A DNA stretch of 64,000 nt, from positions 21,120 to 85,119 of the forward strand of contig NZ_VCHX02000163.1 in NCBI RefSeq assembly GCF_005768555.2, in the 5' to 3' direction. Shown here piece by piece: positions 9,433 to 18,715 of the stretch. Below the pieces are notes generated by a model. It saw nothing but the letters and a program-made list of their open reading frames with translations. It had not been told where the DNA came from and did not search any database. Made by a program: the position numbers and the translations under genes. Positions within the stretch are counted from its first letter, which is position 1. Each line of letters begins with the position of its first letter. This stretch comes from Streptomyces sporangiiformans. GTDB taxonomy: Bacteria; Actinomycetota; Actinomycetes; Streptomycetales; Streptomycetaceae.

Positions 9433-10002
9433 GTGACGGCTTTCGACCGACGTGATCTGGGACTGCTGCTGCTCCGACTCGGCGTGGGCGGGGTGCTGGC
9501 GGCGCACGGGACGCAGAAGCTCTTCGGCTGGTTCGGCGGGGGCGGGATCTCGGGCACCGGCGAGTTCATGGAGTCTGTCGGGTACAGGCCCGGCAGGGCG
9601 AGCGCGGTCGCGTCGGGCCTGGCGGAGACGGGCGGCGGCACGCTCCTCGCCCTGGGCCTGGCGACACCGGCTGCCGGAGCGGCCGCGACCGGCGCGATGG
9701 CGGGCGCCTCCGCGGTACACGTGCCCAACGGGTTCTTCGCCCAGAGCGGCGGCTACGAGCACGCGGCCAGCCTGGGCCTGACGGCGGCGGGCCTCGCCGT
9801 CGCGGGCCCCGGCCGCCTCTCCCTGGACCACGCCCTCGGTCACACGGCCAACCGCGGCTGGATGGTGCCGGCGGCGTTCGCCACCACGGCGGCCGCGACA
9901 CTGGCGGTGGTGGGGATGCGCAACAAGCGGCTTCAGCGGCAGCAGGAAGGTGAGCAGGGAGAGTTGTTCGACGAGCAGGGGACGCCGACGTACGGCGATT
10001 AG
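9433..10002 (+). CDS. DoxX family membrane protein
   Basis: The protein has 189 residues and four predicted membrane segments. The opening LLLLRLGVGGVLAAHGTQKLFGWF is the DoxX signature (helix 1 followed by G-x-KLFGWFGG). The family is found with respiratory-chain, thiosulfate or redox-stress systems, but its role here is undefined. The start is GTG 9433, with GAGGA about 12 bases upstream. The cytoplasmic C-terminal tail is charged (KRLQRQQEGEQGEL). It stands between the divergent aldo/keto reductase and the same-strand MazG-like gene 62 bases downstream. Confidence 0.82.
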   Translation: MTAFDRRDLGLLLLRLGVGGVLAAHGTQKLFGWFGGGGISGTGEFMESVGYRPGRASAVASGLAETGGGTLLALGLATPAAGAAATGAMAGASAVHVPNGFFAQSGGYEHAASLGLTAAGLAVAGPGRLSLDHALGHTANRGWMVPAAFATTAAATLAVVGMRNKRLQRQQEGEQGELFDEQGTPTYGD

Positions 10003-10064
10003 GAGAAGCCGTACGGCGGTTGGAGCGCCCTCCCGGGGCCTGGGCGCATGGCAGGCTGGCGGCC

Positions 10065-10451
10065 ATGAGCGATCACGACGCGGCGGCGGCCTCCACCACG
10101 GACGACGGCCTGTGGGAGGCGGTCGGCCACCTCCAGGAGTGGCTCGTACGGGCGCAACCGGCCCGTCCCCCTCAAGAGACGCTGCTCCTGCGGATGCTGA
10201 AGCTCTCGGAGGAGGTCGGCGAGGTGGCCGAGGCGGTCATCGGCGCCACCGGCCAGAACCCCCGCAAGGGCACGAGCCACACCTGGGACGACGTCCAGTC
10301 GGAACTGTGCGACGTGATCATCACCGCGGCGGTCGCCCTGCGTACGCTCACGCCCGACGCCCGCGAGGTCTTCACGGCACACCTCGACCGCGTACGGGAG
10401 CGCTCGCTGGGGCCGGGCCGGCCTCCTCAGCAAGGGCGGCACCCGGTGTAG
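10065..10451 (+). CDS. MazG-like nucleotide pyrophosphohydrolase
   Basis: This 128-residue all-alpha NTP pyrophosphohydrolase carries the metal-binding pattern E49-E50-x2-E53-x2-E56 in LSEEVGEVAEA, with E80 and D83 in ELCDVI. That is the MazG/dUTPase-like EExxE plus ExxD signature. It would hydrolyse (d)NTPs, possibly damaged ones, to monophosphate and pyrophosphate. The ATG at 10065 was chosen over the in-frame ATG at 10020 because the family starts close to the first helix. The stop lies one base from the convergent lpdA stop. Confidence 0.82.
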   Translation: MSDHDAAAASTTDDGLWEAVGHLQEWLVRAQPARPPQETLLLRMLKLSEEVGEVAEAVIGATGQNPRKGTSHTWDDVQSELCDVIITAAVALRTLTPDAREVFTAHLDRVRERSLGPGRPPQQGRHPV

Positions 10452-10452
10452 C

Positions 10453-11877
<1,425 letters not shown>

Positions 11878-12023
11878 GGAGGCTTCCTTTCCGATGAGGG
11901 GTGGCGATTCGGCGTCACCGGACCGCCCTTGGCCTCAACACAGCATGCTCCATCAGTCGGGCCGGTCCGGCACGCCGGGGGGCTGTCCAGGGTTTTCGCC
12001 CCCGCCGCCCCTACCCGTCCCAT

Positions 12024-12147
12024 CCCTGGGGCTCCGCCCCAGACCCCGCTCCTCAAACGCCGGAGGGGCTGATTTTCAGCCCGTCCGGCGTTTGAGGACG
12101 AGGCCGTTCAGGCCGATAGCGGGGGTCTGGGGGCGCAGCCCCCAGGG
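12024..12147. repeat. nested inverted repeat of Streptomyces intergenic type
   Basis: The core arms are 12051-12072 and 12076-12097: 22 bases each, one mismatch, with a 3-base TTT loop. They begin CCTCAAACGCCGG and end CCGGCGTTTGAGG. An outer pair (12024-12050 and about 12118-12147), rich in CTGGGG/CCCCAG, can extend the structure, and each outer arm is itself a hairpin. Elements with this CAAACGCCGG core recur between genes in many Streptomyces genomes; a terminator or mRNA-end function is inferred. It separates lpdA from the sigma-factor operon and fills most of the 286-base gap. Confidence 0.75.
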
Positions 12148-12163
12148 AAGGGCCAGTTGCCGG

Positions 12164-12463
12164 TCACGGCACCCAGGAGCCCGGTCCTCCGCCGGAGGCG
12201 ACCGTGTTCGAGAAGATGACGCTGGGGTCGGACGGGGTCTGGTTGAGGACCCAGAGGCCGATCAGCGTGGCGAGGGTGAAGACGACGGCGATCAGGACGG
12301 CGAGGACGAGGCGGCGGCGGCGCTCGCGGCGCAACCAGTCGCCCCGGGCCGTGCGGTAGGCGTCCGGCGCGGCACGCACCCCGCCCGCCAGCGTCCCCAG
12401 CGCTTCACGCAGCGCCTGTTCCGTTCGGTCCTGTTCCGTCCGGTCCGGAGAGGTGTCGTTCAT
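12164..12463 (-). CDS. small single-pass membrane protein coupled to a sigma factor
   Basis: The 99-residue protein has a charged N-terminal half (repeated DRTEQ), then RRERRRR, then one membrane segment (about residues 52-72) and a short outer tail. Its ATG overlaps the sigma-factor stop (ATGA), so the two are translationally coupled. I do not recognise the family. The position after an ECF-type sigma gene and the topology fit a short membrane-bound regulator or anti-sigma-like partner, but no zinc anti-sigma motif (HxxxCxxC) is present. The function is therefore inferred from context only. Confidence 0.65.
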   Translation of the reverse strand: MNDTSPDRTEQDRTEQALREALGTLAGGVRAAPDAYRTARGDWLRRERRRRLVLAVLIAVVFTLATLIGLWVLNQTPSDPSVIFSNTVASGGGPGSWVP

Positions 12464-13104
12464 CGCCGGGCCTCCATCGCCTGGGTCAGGGCGGCGATGC
12501 CGCGTGCGGTGTGTGTCTTGACCGATCCGCAGGAGATCCCCATCGCGGCGGCTATCTCGCTCTCCTTCAGCCCCAGCCAGTGCCGCAGGACCAGCGCCTC
12601 GCGCTGCCGGGCGGGCAGTTGCTGCAGGGCGTCGATCAGTACGCGCTGGTCGTCGTGGAGCAGCGCCGTGCTCTCGGCGGAGGCGACGACCTCGCTCGGC
12701 GGGTTCTCGACGTGCTTGCGCGCGACCTGGAGGTGGCGGATGCGCATCCGGGTCAGGTTGCACACCGTGGAGCGCAGATACGCCTCGGCCGCCGCCTCGT
12801 CCCGCAGGCGCCGCCACTTCCGGTAGATCTGGTAGTACGCCTCGGCCACCACGTTCTCCGGATCGTCCGCGCCGAGCAGGACGGCCAGGCGCAGCATCGA
12901 GGCGTAGTGCATCTCGAAGAGGCGGGCCAGGGCGGCCTCCCGTTCGAGGTCGGCCGGATCGCTCACCGAGGGGGAGAGCACCTCGCCGTCGGCGGACGGC
13001 GGCATCGCCGTGTCGCCGGTGACCTGCTGCGGGATGAGGGGCTCGGTGACAGCGGCCGGAGCAGCCTGCGCCACCGTCACTGGGGTGTGGTGTCTGCGTC
13101 TCAC
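12460..13104 (-). CDS. SigE-type (ECF) RNA polymerase sigma factor
   Basis: The protein has 214 residues. Region 2 (about residues 55-110) includes LFEMHYASMLRLAVLLG and YYQIYRKW. Region 4 (about residues 150-205) includes LPARQREALVLRHW and the helix-turn-helix ESEIAAAMGISCGSVKTH. This spacing and the AMGIS-x3-VKTH recognition helix are typical of the actinobacterial SigE-family sigma-70 branch. The GTG start at 13104 overlaps the symporter stop (GTGA), and the stop overlaps the next gene's ATG. It is thus the middle gene of a three-gene coupled operon with a transporter upstream. About 45 residues precede region 2. Confidence 0.85.
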   Translation of the reverse strand: MRRRHHTPVTVAQAAPAAVTEPLIPQQVTGDTAMPPSADGEVLSPSVSDPADLEREAALARLFEMHYASMLRLAVLLGADDPENVVAEAYYQIYRKWRRLRDEAAAEAYLRSTVCNLTRMRIRHLQVARKHVENPPSEVVASAESTALLHDDQRVLIDALQQLPARQREALVLRHWLGLKESEIAAAMGISCGSVKTHTARGIAALTQAMEARR

Positions 13105-14663
13105 GGGTTGCTCGCTCCCGTCTCGGGGCGCCGCCTGGCGGTCAGGCGGGACGGTAGGTCGGTGAGGTCGGCGCCGCGCGGGACGCCGAAGCGTTCGAGG
13201 GCCACGGTGCCGGCCACCGCGACGGTCAGGTTGAGCAGCAGGGCCACGAGTCCGGCGTAGATCTCCAGCGGCTGGTCGCCGCTCCCGAAGGGCACGATGG
13301 ACGAGAACCCCTCGCGGACCACCAGGAAGGTGCCGGCCGCCATGCCCACGGCCCACCCGGCAAGCAGCGCCCGGGGGTGCAGCCGGCCGGTGAACAGTCC
13401 GAGGGCCACGGCGGGGAAGGTCTGCAGGATCCATACGCCGCCCAGCAGTTGGAGGTTGATGGCGTCCTGGTCGCGCAGCCCGAACACGAACGCGACCGCC
13501 CCCACCTTCGCGGTGAGCGAGACCGCCTTGGCGATGCGCACCTGACGTTTGGGCGTGGCCGTGGGGTGGACGTACTCGACGTACACATTGCGTACGAAGC
13601 AGGTCGCGGCCGCGATCGACATCACGGCCGCCGGAACCAGCGCCCCCACGGTGATCGCCCCGAACACCAGCCCGGCCAGCGGCCCCGGCATCAGCCGGTC
13701 GACCAGCATCGGTACGGCCGTCTCGGCGCCGCCCTCGGGGGCCCGTACCCCCGTCGCGAGTGCCGCGATGCCGAGGAAGCCGAAGAGGGCGAGCAGCCCG
13801 GTCCAGGCGGGCAGGGCCACGGAGACCTTGCGCAGGGTGCGCGGACCGTCGGCGGCGAACCCGGCGGTGAGCACATGCGGATACATCAGCAGGGCCAGCG
13901 CCGAGCCCAGCGCCAGAGTGGCGTACGCGGGCCGCTGCTCGGGAGCCAGGAGCAGGGCGGAGTCCGCCACGCCGGTCCCGCCGAGCCGTCGCGCCGCGCC
14001 GTCGAAGACCGCGCCGGGGCCGCCGAGCCGTGCGAGAACCAGCCAGCACACGGCGGTGAGCGAGACGAAGACGGCCACGGCCTTGAACGCGGAGATGACG
14101 GTCGGGGCGCGCAGCCCGTGCCGGTACGTCGCCACCGCGAGCCCCGTGAAGAGCGCGACCATCACCAGATCGCCGCCCGCGCCGCGTGTGTAGACGCCGC
14201 CGGCGGTGAGGACCGCGCGGATGCCCAGCAGCTGCAGTGCCAGATAGGGCATCGTCGCGAGGATCCCGGTCAGCGCCACCACCAGGGCGAGCGGCGGCGA
14301 ACCGTACCGTCCGCGCACGAAGTCGGCGACGGTGACATAGCCGTGGCGTCGGGCCACCGCCCACAGGCGCGTCAGCAGGACGAAGGCGAGCGGGCAGACG
14401 ATCACCGTGTACGGCACCGCGAAGAAGGCGGGCGCCCCGTTCGCGTACGCCAGTCCCGGTACGGCCGTGAAGGTGTACGCGGTGAAGATCGTGCCGCCGA
14501 GCAGCATCCAGGTCCAGACGGGGCCCAGGCTCCGGTCGGCCAGCGCCCAGCCCTCCAGGGACGGCAGGCGGTCGGTGGGACGCAGACGGCGTGCCGTGAC
14601 GGCGAGCAGCGACGCTCCGCCTGTCACGGCGAGGAACGTCGCGGTCATGGCGCCATCGGCCAT
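13101..14663 (-). CDS. sodium:solute symporter, monocarboxylate-type
   Basis: This 520-residue permease of the SSF family has about 13 hydrophobic segments. It contains the family's GGTIFTAYTFTAVPGLAY-like second helix region and the central motif in VFGAITVGALVPAAVMSIAAA. The overall pattern resembles MctP-type monocarboxylate uptake permeases, which are usually encoded next to a DUF3311 protein. Here the DUF3311 gene is divergent at 14841. The ATG at 14663 is preceded by AAGGACGG. Its stop overlaps the sigma-factor start, an unusual coupling between a transporter and a sigma factor. Confidence 0.82.
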   Translation of the reverse strand: MADGAMTATFLAVTGGASLLAVTARRLRPTDRLPSLEGWALADRSLGPVWTWMLLGGTIFTAYTFTAVPGLAYANGAPAFFAVPYTVIVCPLAFVLLTRLWAVARRHGYVTVADFVRGRYGSPPLALVVALTGILATMPYLALQLLGIRAVLTAGGVYTRGAGGDLVMVALFTGLAVATYRHGLRAPTVISAFKAVAVFVSLTAVCWLVLARLGGPGAVFDGAARRLGGTGVADSALLLAPEQRPAYATLALGSALALLMYPHVLTAGFAADGPRTLRKVSVALPAWTGLLALFGFLGIAALATGVRAPEGGAETAVPMLVDRLMPGPLAGLVFGAITVGALVPAAVMSIAAATCFVRNVYVEYVHPTATPKRQVRIAKAVSLTAKVGAVAFVFGLRDQDAINLQLLGGVWILQTFPAVALGLFTGRLHPRALLAGWAVGMAAGTFLVVREGFSSIVPFGSGDQPLEIYAGLVALLLNLTVAVAGTVALERFGVPRGADLTDLPSRLTARRRPETGASNP

Positions 14664-14840
14664 GGGTCACCGTCCTTGGTGTGCCTGAGCCCTCGCCGGA
14701 GAGTTGCGCGGCTGGGCCGTCCGGATGACAAGGACGACGGAAAACCGGCGGGAAATCTTCTGGAAATTCGTTGTCAACCGGTTCCGGCCGGCGGGCAACT
14801 CTTGCACAGACCGACAGCAAGCGGGAGAGGAGAGCTGGGC

Positions 14841-15062
14841 ATGGCACCCATGGGTCATCACCGGCTACGGCGCGTCGCGATCGCCGTACTCCTCCTCGCG
14901 CCCGCCGCCGGACTGCTGTGGGTCCCCTGGTACGCCGGTGCGTCCCCGCGGCTCGCGGGGACGCCGTTCTTCTACTGGTACCAGCTCGCCTGGGTGCCGG
15001 GGTGCGGCCTCTGCCTGCTCGCCGCGTATGCGCTCAGCAGGCACGACCGCCACGATCCCTGA
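14841..15062 (+). CDS. DUF3311 small membrane protein
   Basis: This 73-residue protein has two membrane segments. PAAGLLWVPWYA followed by TPFFYWYQLAWVPGCGLC is the DUF3311 signature (the conserved FFYWYQ). These proteins normally accompany sodium:solute symporters, probably as an accessory subunit. Here the symporter is divergent and CstA lies 105 bases downstream on the same strand. The ribosome site is GAGAGGAGAG. The 14664-14840 gap must hold both divergent promoters and contains the palindrome AACCGGTT at 14776-14783. Confidence 0.82.
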   Translation: MAPMGHHRLRRVAIAVLLLAPAAGLLWVPWYAGASPRLAGTPFFYWYQLAWVPGCGLCLLAAYALSRHDRHDP

Positions 15063-15167
15063 TCCGCGCGCCCGCCCACCTGAACTCACCCGAACTCAAC
15101 CGACCCCGCACGCGGACGCGCGTACCGCTCGACACCACCAACACCACCGCCACGGTGAGGAGCCGCC

Positions 15168-17336
15168 ATGTCTACGTCAGCCCTGCCCGAATCCGCTCCC
15201 CCGACACCGGAGGGCCCGCCCTCCGCCTCGTCCCGTATGACTCCGCGGTCGATCCTGCTGTGGACCGCCGTCGCCCTGGTGGGAGCTCTCGCCTGGGGTG
15301 TTCTCGCGCTCGCCCGGGGCGAGGAGATCTCCGCCGTCTGGCTGGTGATGGCCGCCCTCGGCTCGTACGCCATCGCGTACCGCTTCTACGCCCGCTTCGT
15401 CGCCCGCCGGGTGCTGAAGCCGGACGACCGCCGGGCCACCCCGGCCGAACGGCTCGAGGACGGCGTCGACTTCCAGCCCACCGACCGCCGGGTGCTGCTC
15501 GGACACCACTTCGCCGCGATCGCCGGAGCCGGACCGCTGGTGGGGCCCGTGCTGGCGGCGCAGATGGGTTATCTGCCCGGCACGTTGTGGATCGTGGCCG
15601 GGGTGATCTTCGCCGGGGCGGTGCAGGACATGGTGGTGCTGTTCCTGTCGATGCGGCGGGACGGCACCTCGCTCGGGCAGATGGCCCGCGACGAGATCGG
15701 CCGGGCGGGCGGCGCCGCTGCCCTGATCGCGGTCTTCGCCATCATGATCATTCTGCTCGGTGTGCTGGCCCTGGTCGTCGTCAACGCCCTCGCCCACTCC
15801 CCGTGGGGCACCTTCTCGGTCGCCATGACCATCCCCATCGCCCTGTTCATGGGCTTCTGGCTGCACCGGATCCGGCCGGGCCGGGTCGTGGAGACCAGCC
15901 TGATCGGTGTGGCACTGCTGCTGCTGGCGATCGTCGGCGGCAGCTGGGTCCAGGAGTCCTCGCTGGCCGACACCTTCACCCTCAGCCCCACGACCCTGGT
16001 CTTCTGCCTGGTCGGGTACGGCTTCGTCGCCTCCGTCCTGCCGGTGTGGATGCTGCTCGCGCCGCGCGACTACCTCTCCACCTTCATGAAGATCGGCACC
16101 ATCGCGCTGCTCGCGGTCGGCGTCGTCGTGGCCGCCCCCGTCATGCGCGCGGACGCGGTCAGCGACTTCGCCTCCTCGGGAGCGGGACCCGTCTTCGCCG
16201 GATCCCTCTTCCCCTTCCTCTTCATCACCATCGCCTGCGGCGCGCTCTCCGGCTTCCACGCGCTGGTCGCCTCCGGGACCACTCCGAAGCTGATCCAGAA
16301 GGAGTCCCAGGTCCGGATGATCGGCTACGGCGCCATGCTGATGGAATCGTTCGTCGCGATCATGGCCCTGATCGCCGCGGCCACCCTCGAACCGGGCCTG
16401 TACTACGCGATGAACGCGCCCGCCGGACTGCTCGGGACCACGGCCGAGTCCGCCTCGCACGCGGTGGCGGGCCTCGGCTTCACCATCAGCCCCGACCAGC
16501 TGACGCAGGCGGCCAAGGCCGTGGAGGAGCAGACACTCGTCGCCCGCACCGGCGGGGCGCCGACCCTGGCCGTCGGCATGTCGGAGATCTTCTCCGGGGT
16601 CTTCGGCGGCACGGCGATGAAGGCCTTCTGGTACCACTTCGCGATCATGTTCGAGGCGCTGTTCATCCTGACCACGGTCGACGCGGGCACCCGGGTGGGA
16701 CGCTTCATGCTCCAGGACATGCTCGGCAACGTCTGGAAGCCGATCGGCCGGGTCAACTGGAAGCCGGGCATCTGGCTGTGCAGCGGACTCGTCGTGGCCG
16801 CCTGGGGCTACTTCCTCTACACCGGCGCCACCGACCCGCTCGGCGGAATCAACCAGCTCTTCCCGCTCTTCGGCATCGCCAACCAGCTCCTCGCCGCCGT
16901 CGCCCTCACCGTCTGCACCACCGTCCTCATCAAGTCCGGCCGGCTGCGCTGGGCCTGGGTCACCGGGATCCCGCTGACCTGGGTGGTCGCGATCACCTTC
17001 ACCGCCGGCTGGCAGAAGCTCTTCTCCGACGACCCGCGCGTCGGCTTCTTCGCCCAGCGGGAGCGGTACGCCGACGGTATCGACGCCGGCCAGGTCCTGC
17101 CGCCCGCCAAGACCCTCGACGACATGCACACGGTCGTCACCAACTCCACGGTCGACGGCGTGCTGATCGCCCTGTTCCTGCTGCTGGTCGCCGTGGTGAT
17201 CGTGAACGCGGCGGTGGTGTGCGTACGAGCCGTGCGGTCCCCCGTCCCGCTGCCGACGACCGAGGCACCGTTCGTCGAGTCCCGCATCGACCTCCCGGAG
17301 CAGGCCGCCGAACCGCTGGTGGGAGCCCGTTCGTGA
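15168..17336 (+). CDS. cstA: carbon starvation protein CstA, pyruvate/peptide permease
   Basis: This 722-residue membrane protein has about 16 hydrophobic segments. Family signatures include FAAIAGAGPLVGPVLAAQMGY near residues 112-132, GAVQDMVVLFLSMRRDG, and FGIANQLLAAVAL in the second half. CstA in enterobacteria imports pyruvate (and possibly peptides) with the small protein YbdD, matching the next gene. The N-terminal 23 residues before MTPRS are Pro/Ser-rich, and a second ATG exists there. GAGGAG lies just before the ATG. The neighbouring SSF symporter makes this a carboxylate-uptake locus. Confidence 0.93.
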   Translation: MSTSALPESAPPTPEGPPSASSRMTPRSILLWTAVALVGALAWGVLALARGEEISAVWLVMAALGSYAIAYRFYARFVARRVLKPDDRRATPAERLEDGVDFQPTDRRVLLGHHFAAIAGAGPLVGPVLAAQMGYLPGTLWIVAGVIFAGAVQDMVVLFLSMRRDGTSLGQMARDEIGRAGGAAALIAVFAIMIILLGVLALVVVNALAHSPWGTFSVAMTIPIALFMGFWLHRIRPGRVVETSLIGVALLLLAIVGGSWVQESSLADTFTLSPTTLVFCLVGYGFVASVLPVWMLLAPRDYLSTFMKIGTIALLAVGVVVAAPVMRADAVSDFASSGAGPVFAGSLFPFLFITIACGALSGFHALVASGTTPKLIQKESQVRMIGYGAMLMESFVAIMALIAAATLEPGLYYAMNAPAGLLGTTAESASHAVAGLGFTISPDQLTQAAKAVEEQTLVARTGGAPTLAVGMSEIFSGVFGGTAMKAFWYHFAIMFEALFILTTVDAGTRVGRFMLQDMLGNVWKPIGRVNWKPGIWLCSGLVVAAWGYFLYTGATDPLGGINQLFPLFGIANQLLAAVALTVCTTVLIKSGRLRWAWVTGIPLTWVVAITFTAGWQKLFSDDPRVGFFAQRERYADGIDAGQVLPPAKTLDDMHTVVTNSTVDGVLIALFLLLVAVVIVNAAVVCVRAVRSPVPLPTTEAPFVESRIDLPEQAAEPLVGARS

Positions 17337-17548
17337 ACGCCCGGCACGGGAGCCTGCTCAGCACCGCCCGGCAGTGGGCGCGGACGGTGCGCTGGTATCT
17401 GCGCGAGCTGACCGGCGAGGCGGAGTACGACCGCTACTGCGACCGGCACCGGCGCCACCACCCGCACGCTCCCGTGCCCAGCCGTCGGGAGTACGAGGTC
17501 CTGCGGACGCACCACCGGGAGAACCACCCACAGAGCCGCTGCTGCTGA
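17333..17548 (+). CDS. YbdD/YjiX family small protein (DUF466), CstA partner
   Basis: The protein has 71 residues and starts with GTG overlapping the cstA stop. It contains the family pattern W-x2-LTGE-x-EYDRY, then RHHPHAPVPSRREY. Members have about 65 residues and are always found after cstA or yjiY/btsT. They are needed for transport by that permease in E. coli. The C-terminus NHPQSRCC ends in two cysteines, a slight departure from the usual C-terminus. Confidence 0.88.
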   Translation: MNARHGSLLSTARQWARTVRWYLRELTGEAEYDRYCDRHRRHHPHAPVPSRREYEVLRTHHRENHPQSRCC

Positions 17549-17562
17549 GGAACGGCACGCAC

Positions 17563-17679
17563 CCCCTTTTTTTTGGGGCTCGGTTCGCCTCCGGGGCGCT
17601 TGTGTCGGTGTCGAGACGCCGATCGTGCTCGATCCCTCCTTCGTCGGGACCTCCGCGCGTTCGGCGTCTCGACACCGAC
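17563..17679. repeat. T8 tract and 19-bp perfect inverted repeat after cstA operon
   Basis: Downstream of the YbdD-type gene is CCCC-T8-GGGG (17563-17578), a rare T-tract in this GC-rich sequence that may end transcription. It is followed by perfect 19-base inverted arms at 17604-17622 and 17661-17679 (GTCGGTGTCGAGACGCCGA and complement) with a 38-base spacer. GGGGCGC before the first arm and GCGCCCC after the second extend the symmetry. The 17549-17761 gap has no supported gene. The arms could be a second terminator, an operator pair or a decayed element end. Confidence 0.55.
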
Positions 17680-17761
17680 GCGCCCCTTCGGCTCACTCGC
17701 CGGGCTTTCTGGTGTGACCCGATCAAGGCGACCCTTCGCCCGCCCTCCTGCCGAGACCGAG

Positions 17762-18715
17762 ATGCTGAGACGCCGACCCTCCCTGCTGATCCGGCCCGAA
17801 CTCGACGACCGCGCCCTGCACGTCACCCTGACCGAACTGCGCCCCGCCCAGCAGCTCCACGGCCTCGGAGCGGGCCGCACCCGACCCCTCTGGGAGCCGG
17901 TCGCCGCACTGCTGCGCGCCACCGGGCGCGACTGGGACCGTCGGGTCCACCGGATCTCCGTACTGGCGGGGAGCCTGCCCCCGGCGGTCCCTCAGCGGTG
18001 GATCGCCGACCGGCCCGACGACGCGGACGCCCTGGTCCTGCAGGCGTTCGCCCTGTCGGAACGCGCCCCGGCCGAAGGGCGGGCGGCCGCTCACCGAGCC
18101 GAACAGGCATGTCTGCGGGCCGCGCGGGCGTGCCCCGAGGACCCCACTCCCTGGCTGGCGCTGCTGTCGCTGCTGGACGCGTTCGCGGCTCCCGCCCGGT
18201 ACGCCGTGCCGGTGTGGACCGAGGCCGTCGACCGCGCCCCGTGGAACCGGACCGCCTATCACCGGCTGCTGCGCTATCTGTCCCCGCGCGGACACGGAAC
18301 GGTCCCCGACATGATGGACTTCGCCGAACAGGGCGCCGCCCGCGCACCGTACGGGTCGCCCCTGGTCCTGTTGCCCGTCGCGGCCCGCGTGGAACTCGTC
18401 GCCCACCGACTGCGGCAAGACCCCCTCGCCGCGGTCGGAGCGGGCGGCCACTGGCACGAGCCGCGGGCGGCCGTGGAGGTCGACGCGGCCCTGACCGGCT
18501 GGTTCCACACCCCCGCGGCACCGCACGCGGAAGCGGTCGCCGACCTCAACGTGCTCGCCTTCGCCCTGACACGAATCCGCCGCCCGGCCGAGGCCGCCGC
18601 CGTCTTCCACCGCATCGGCCGCCATATGACGCACCATCCGTGGGACCTGCTGCCGGATCCGGAGGGCACGTTCCGCTACTGGCGGGACCGGTCGGACGAC
18701 CGTCACCCGACGTGA
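17762..18715 (+). CDS. hypothetical protein with TPR-like helical repeats
   Basis: This 317-residue soluble protein has no recognised catalytic motif. The ATG at 17762 was chosen because the sequence upstream in frame belongs to the inverted-repeat region. The body is alpha-helical and rich in Ala, Arg and Leu. Pairs such as ALVLQAFALSERAPAEGR, AWLALL and LNVLAFALTRIRRPAEAAAVF look like tetratricopeptide-type helix pairs. A family with this pattern occurs as a conserved hypothetical in streptomycetes, to my knowledge without assigned function. It overlaps the convergent AraC-type gene by 13 bases. Confidence 0.6.
   Translation: MLRRRPSLLIRPELDDRALHVTLTELRPAQQLHGLGAGRTRPLWEPVAALLRATGRDWDRRVHRISVLAGSLPPAVPQRWIADRPDDADALVLQAFALSERAPAEGRAAAHRAEQACLRAARACPEDPTPWLALLSLLDAFAAPARYAVPVWTEAVDRAPWNRTAYHRLLRYLSPRGHGTVPDMMDFAEQGAARAPYGSPLVLLPVAARVELVAHRLRQDPLAAVGAGGHWHEPRAAVEVDAALTGWFHTPAAPHAEAVADLNVLAFALTRIRRPAEAAAVFHRIGRHMTHHPWDLLPDPEGTFRYWRDRSDDRHPT

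Noticed and set aside
15177..17129. 650-codon minus-strand open frame opposite cstA
   Set aside because: Composition of an antisense shadow (Gly, Asp, Glu, His, Arg). CstA on the plus strand is unmistakable.
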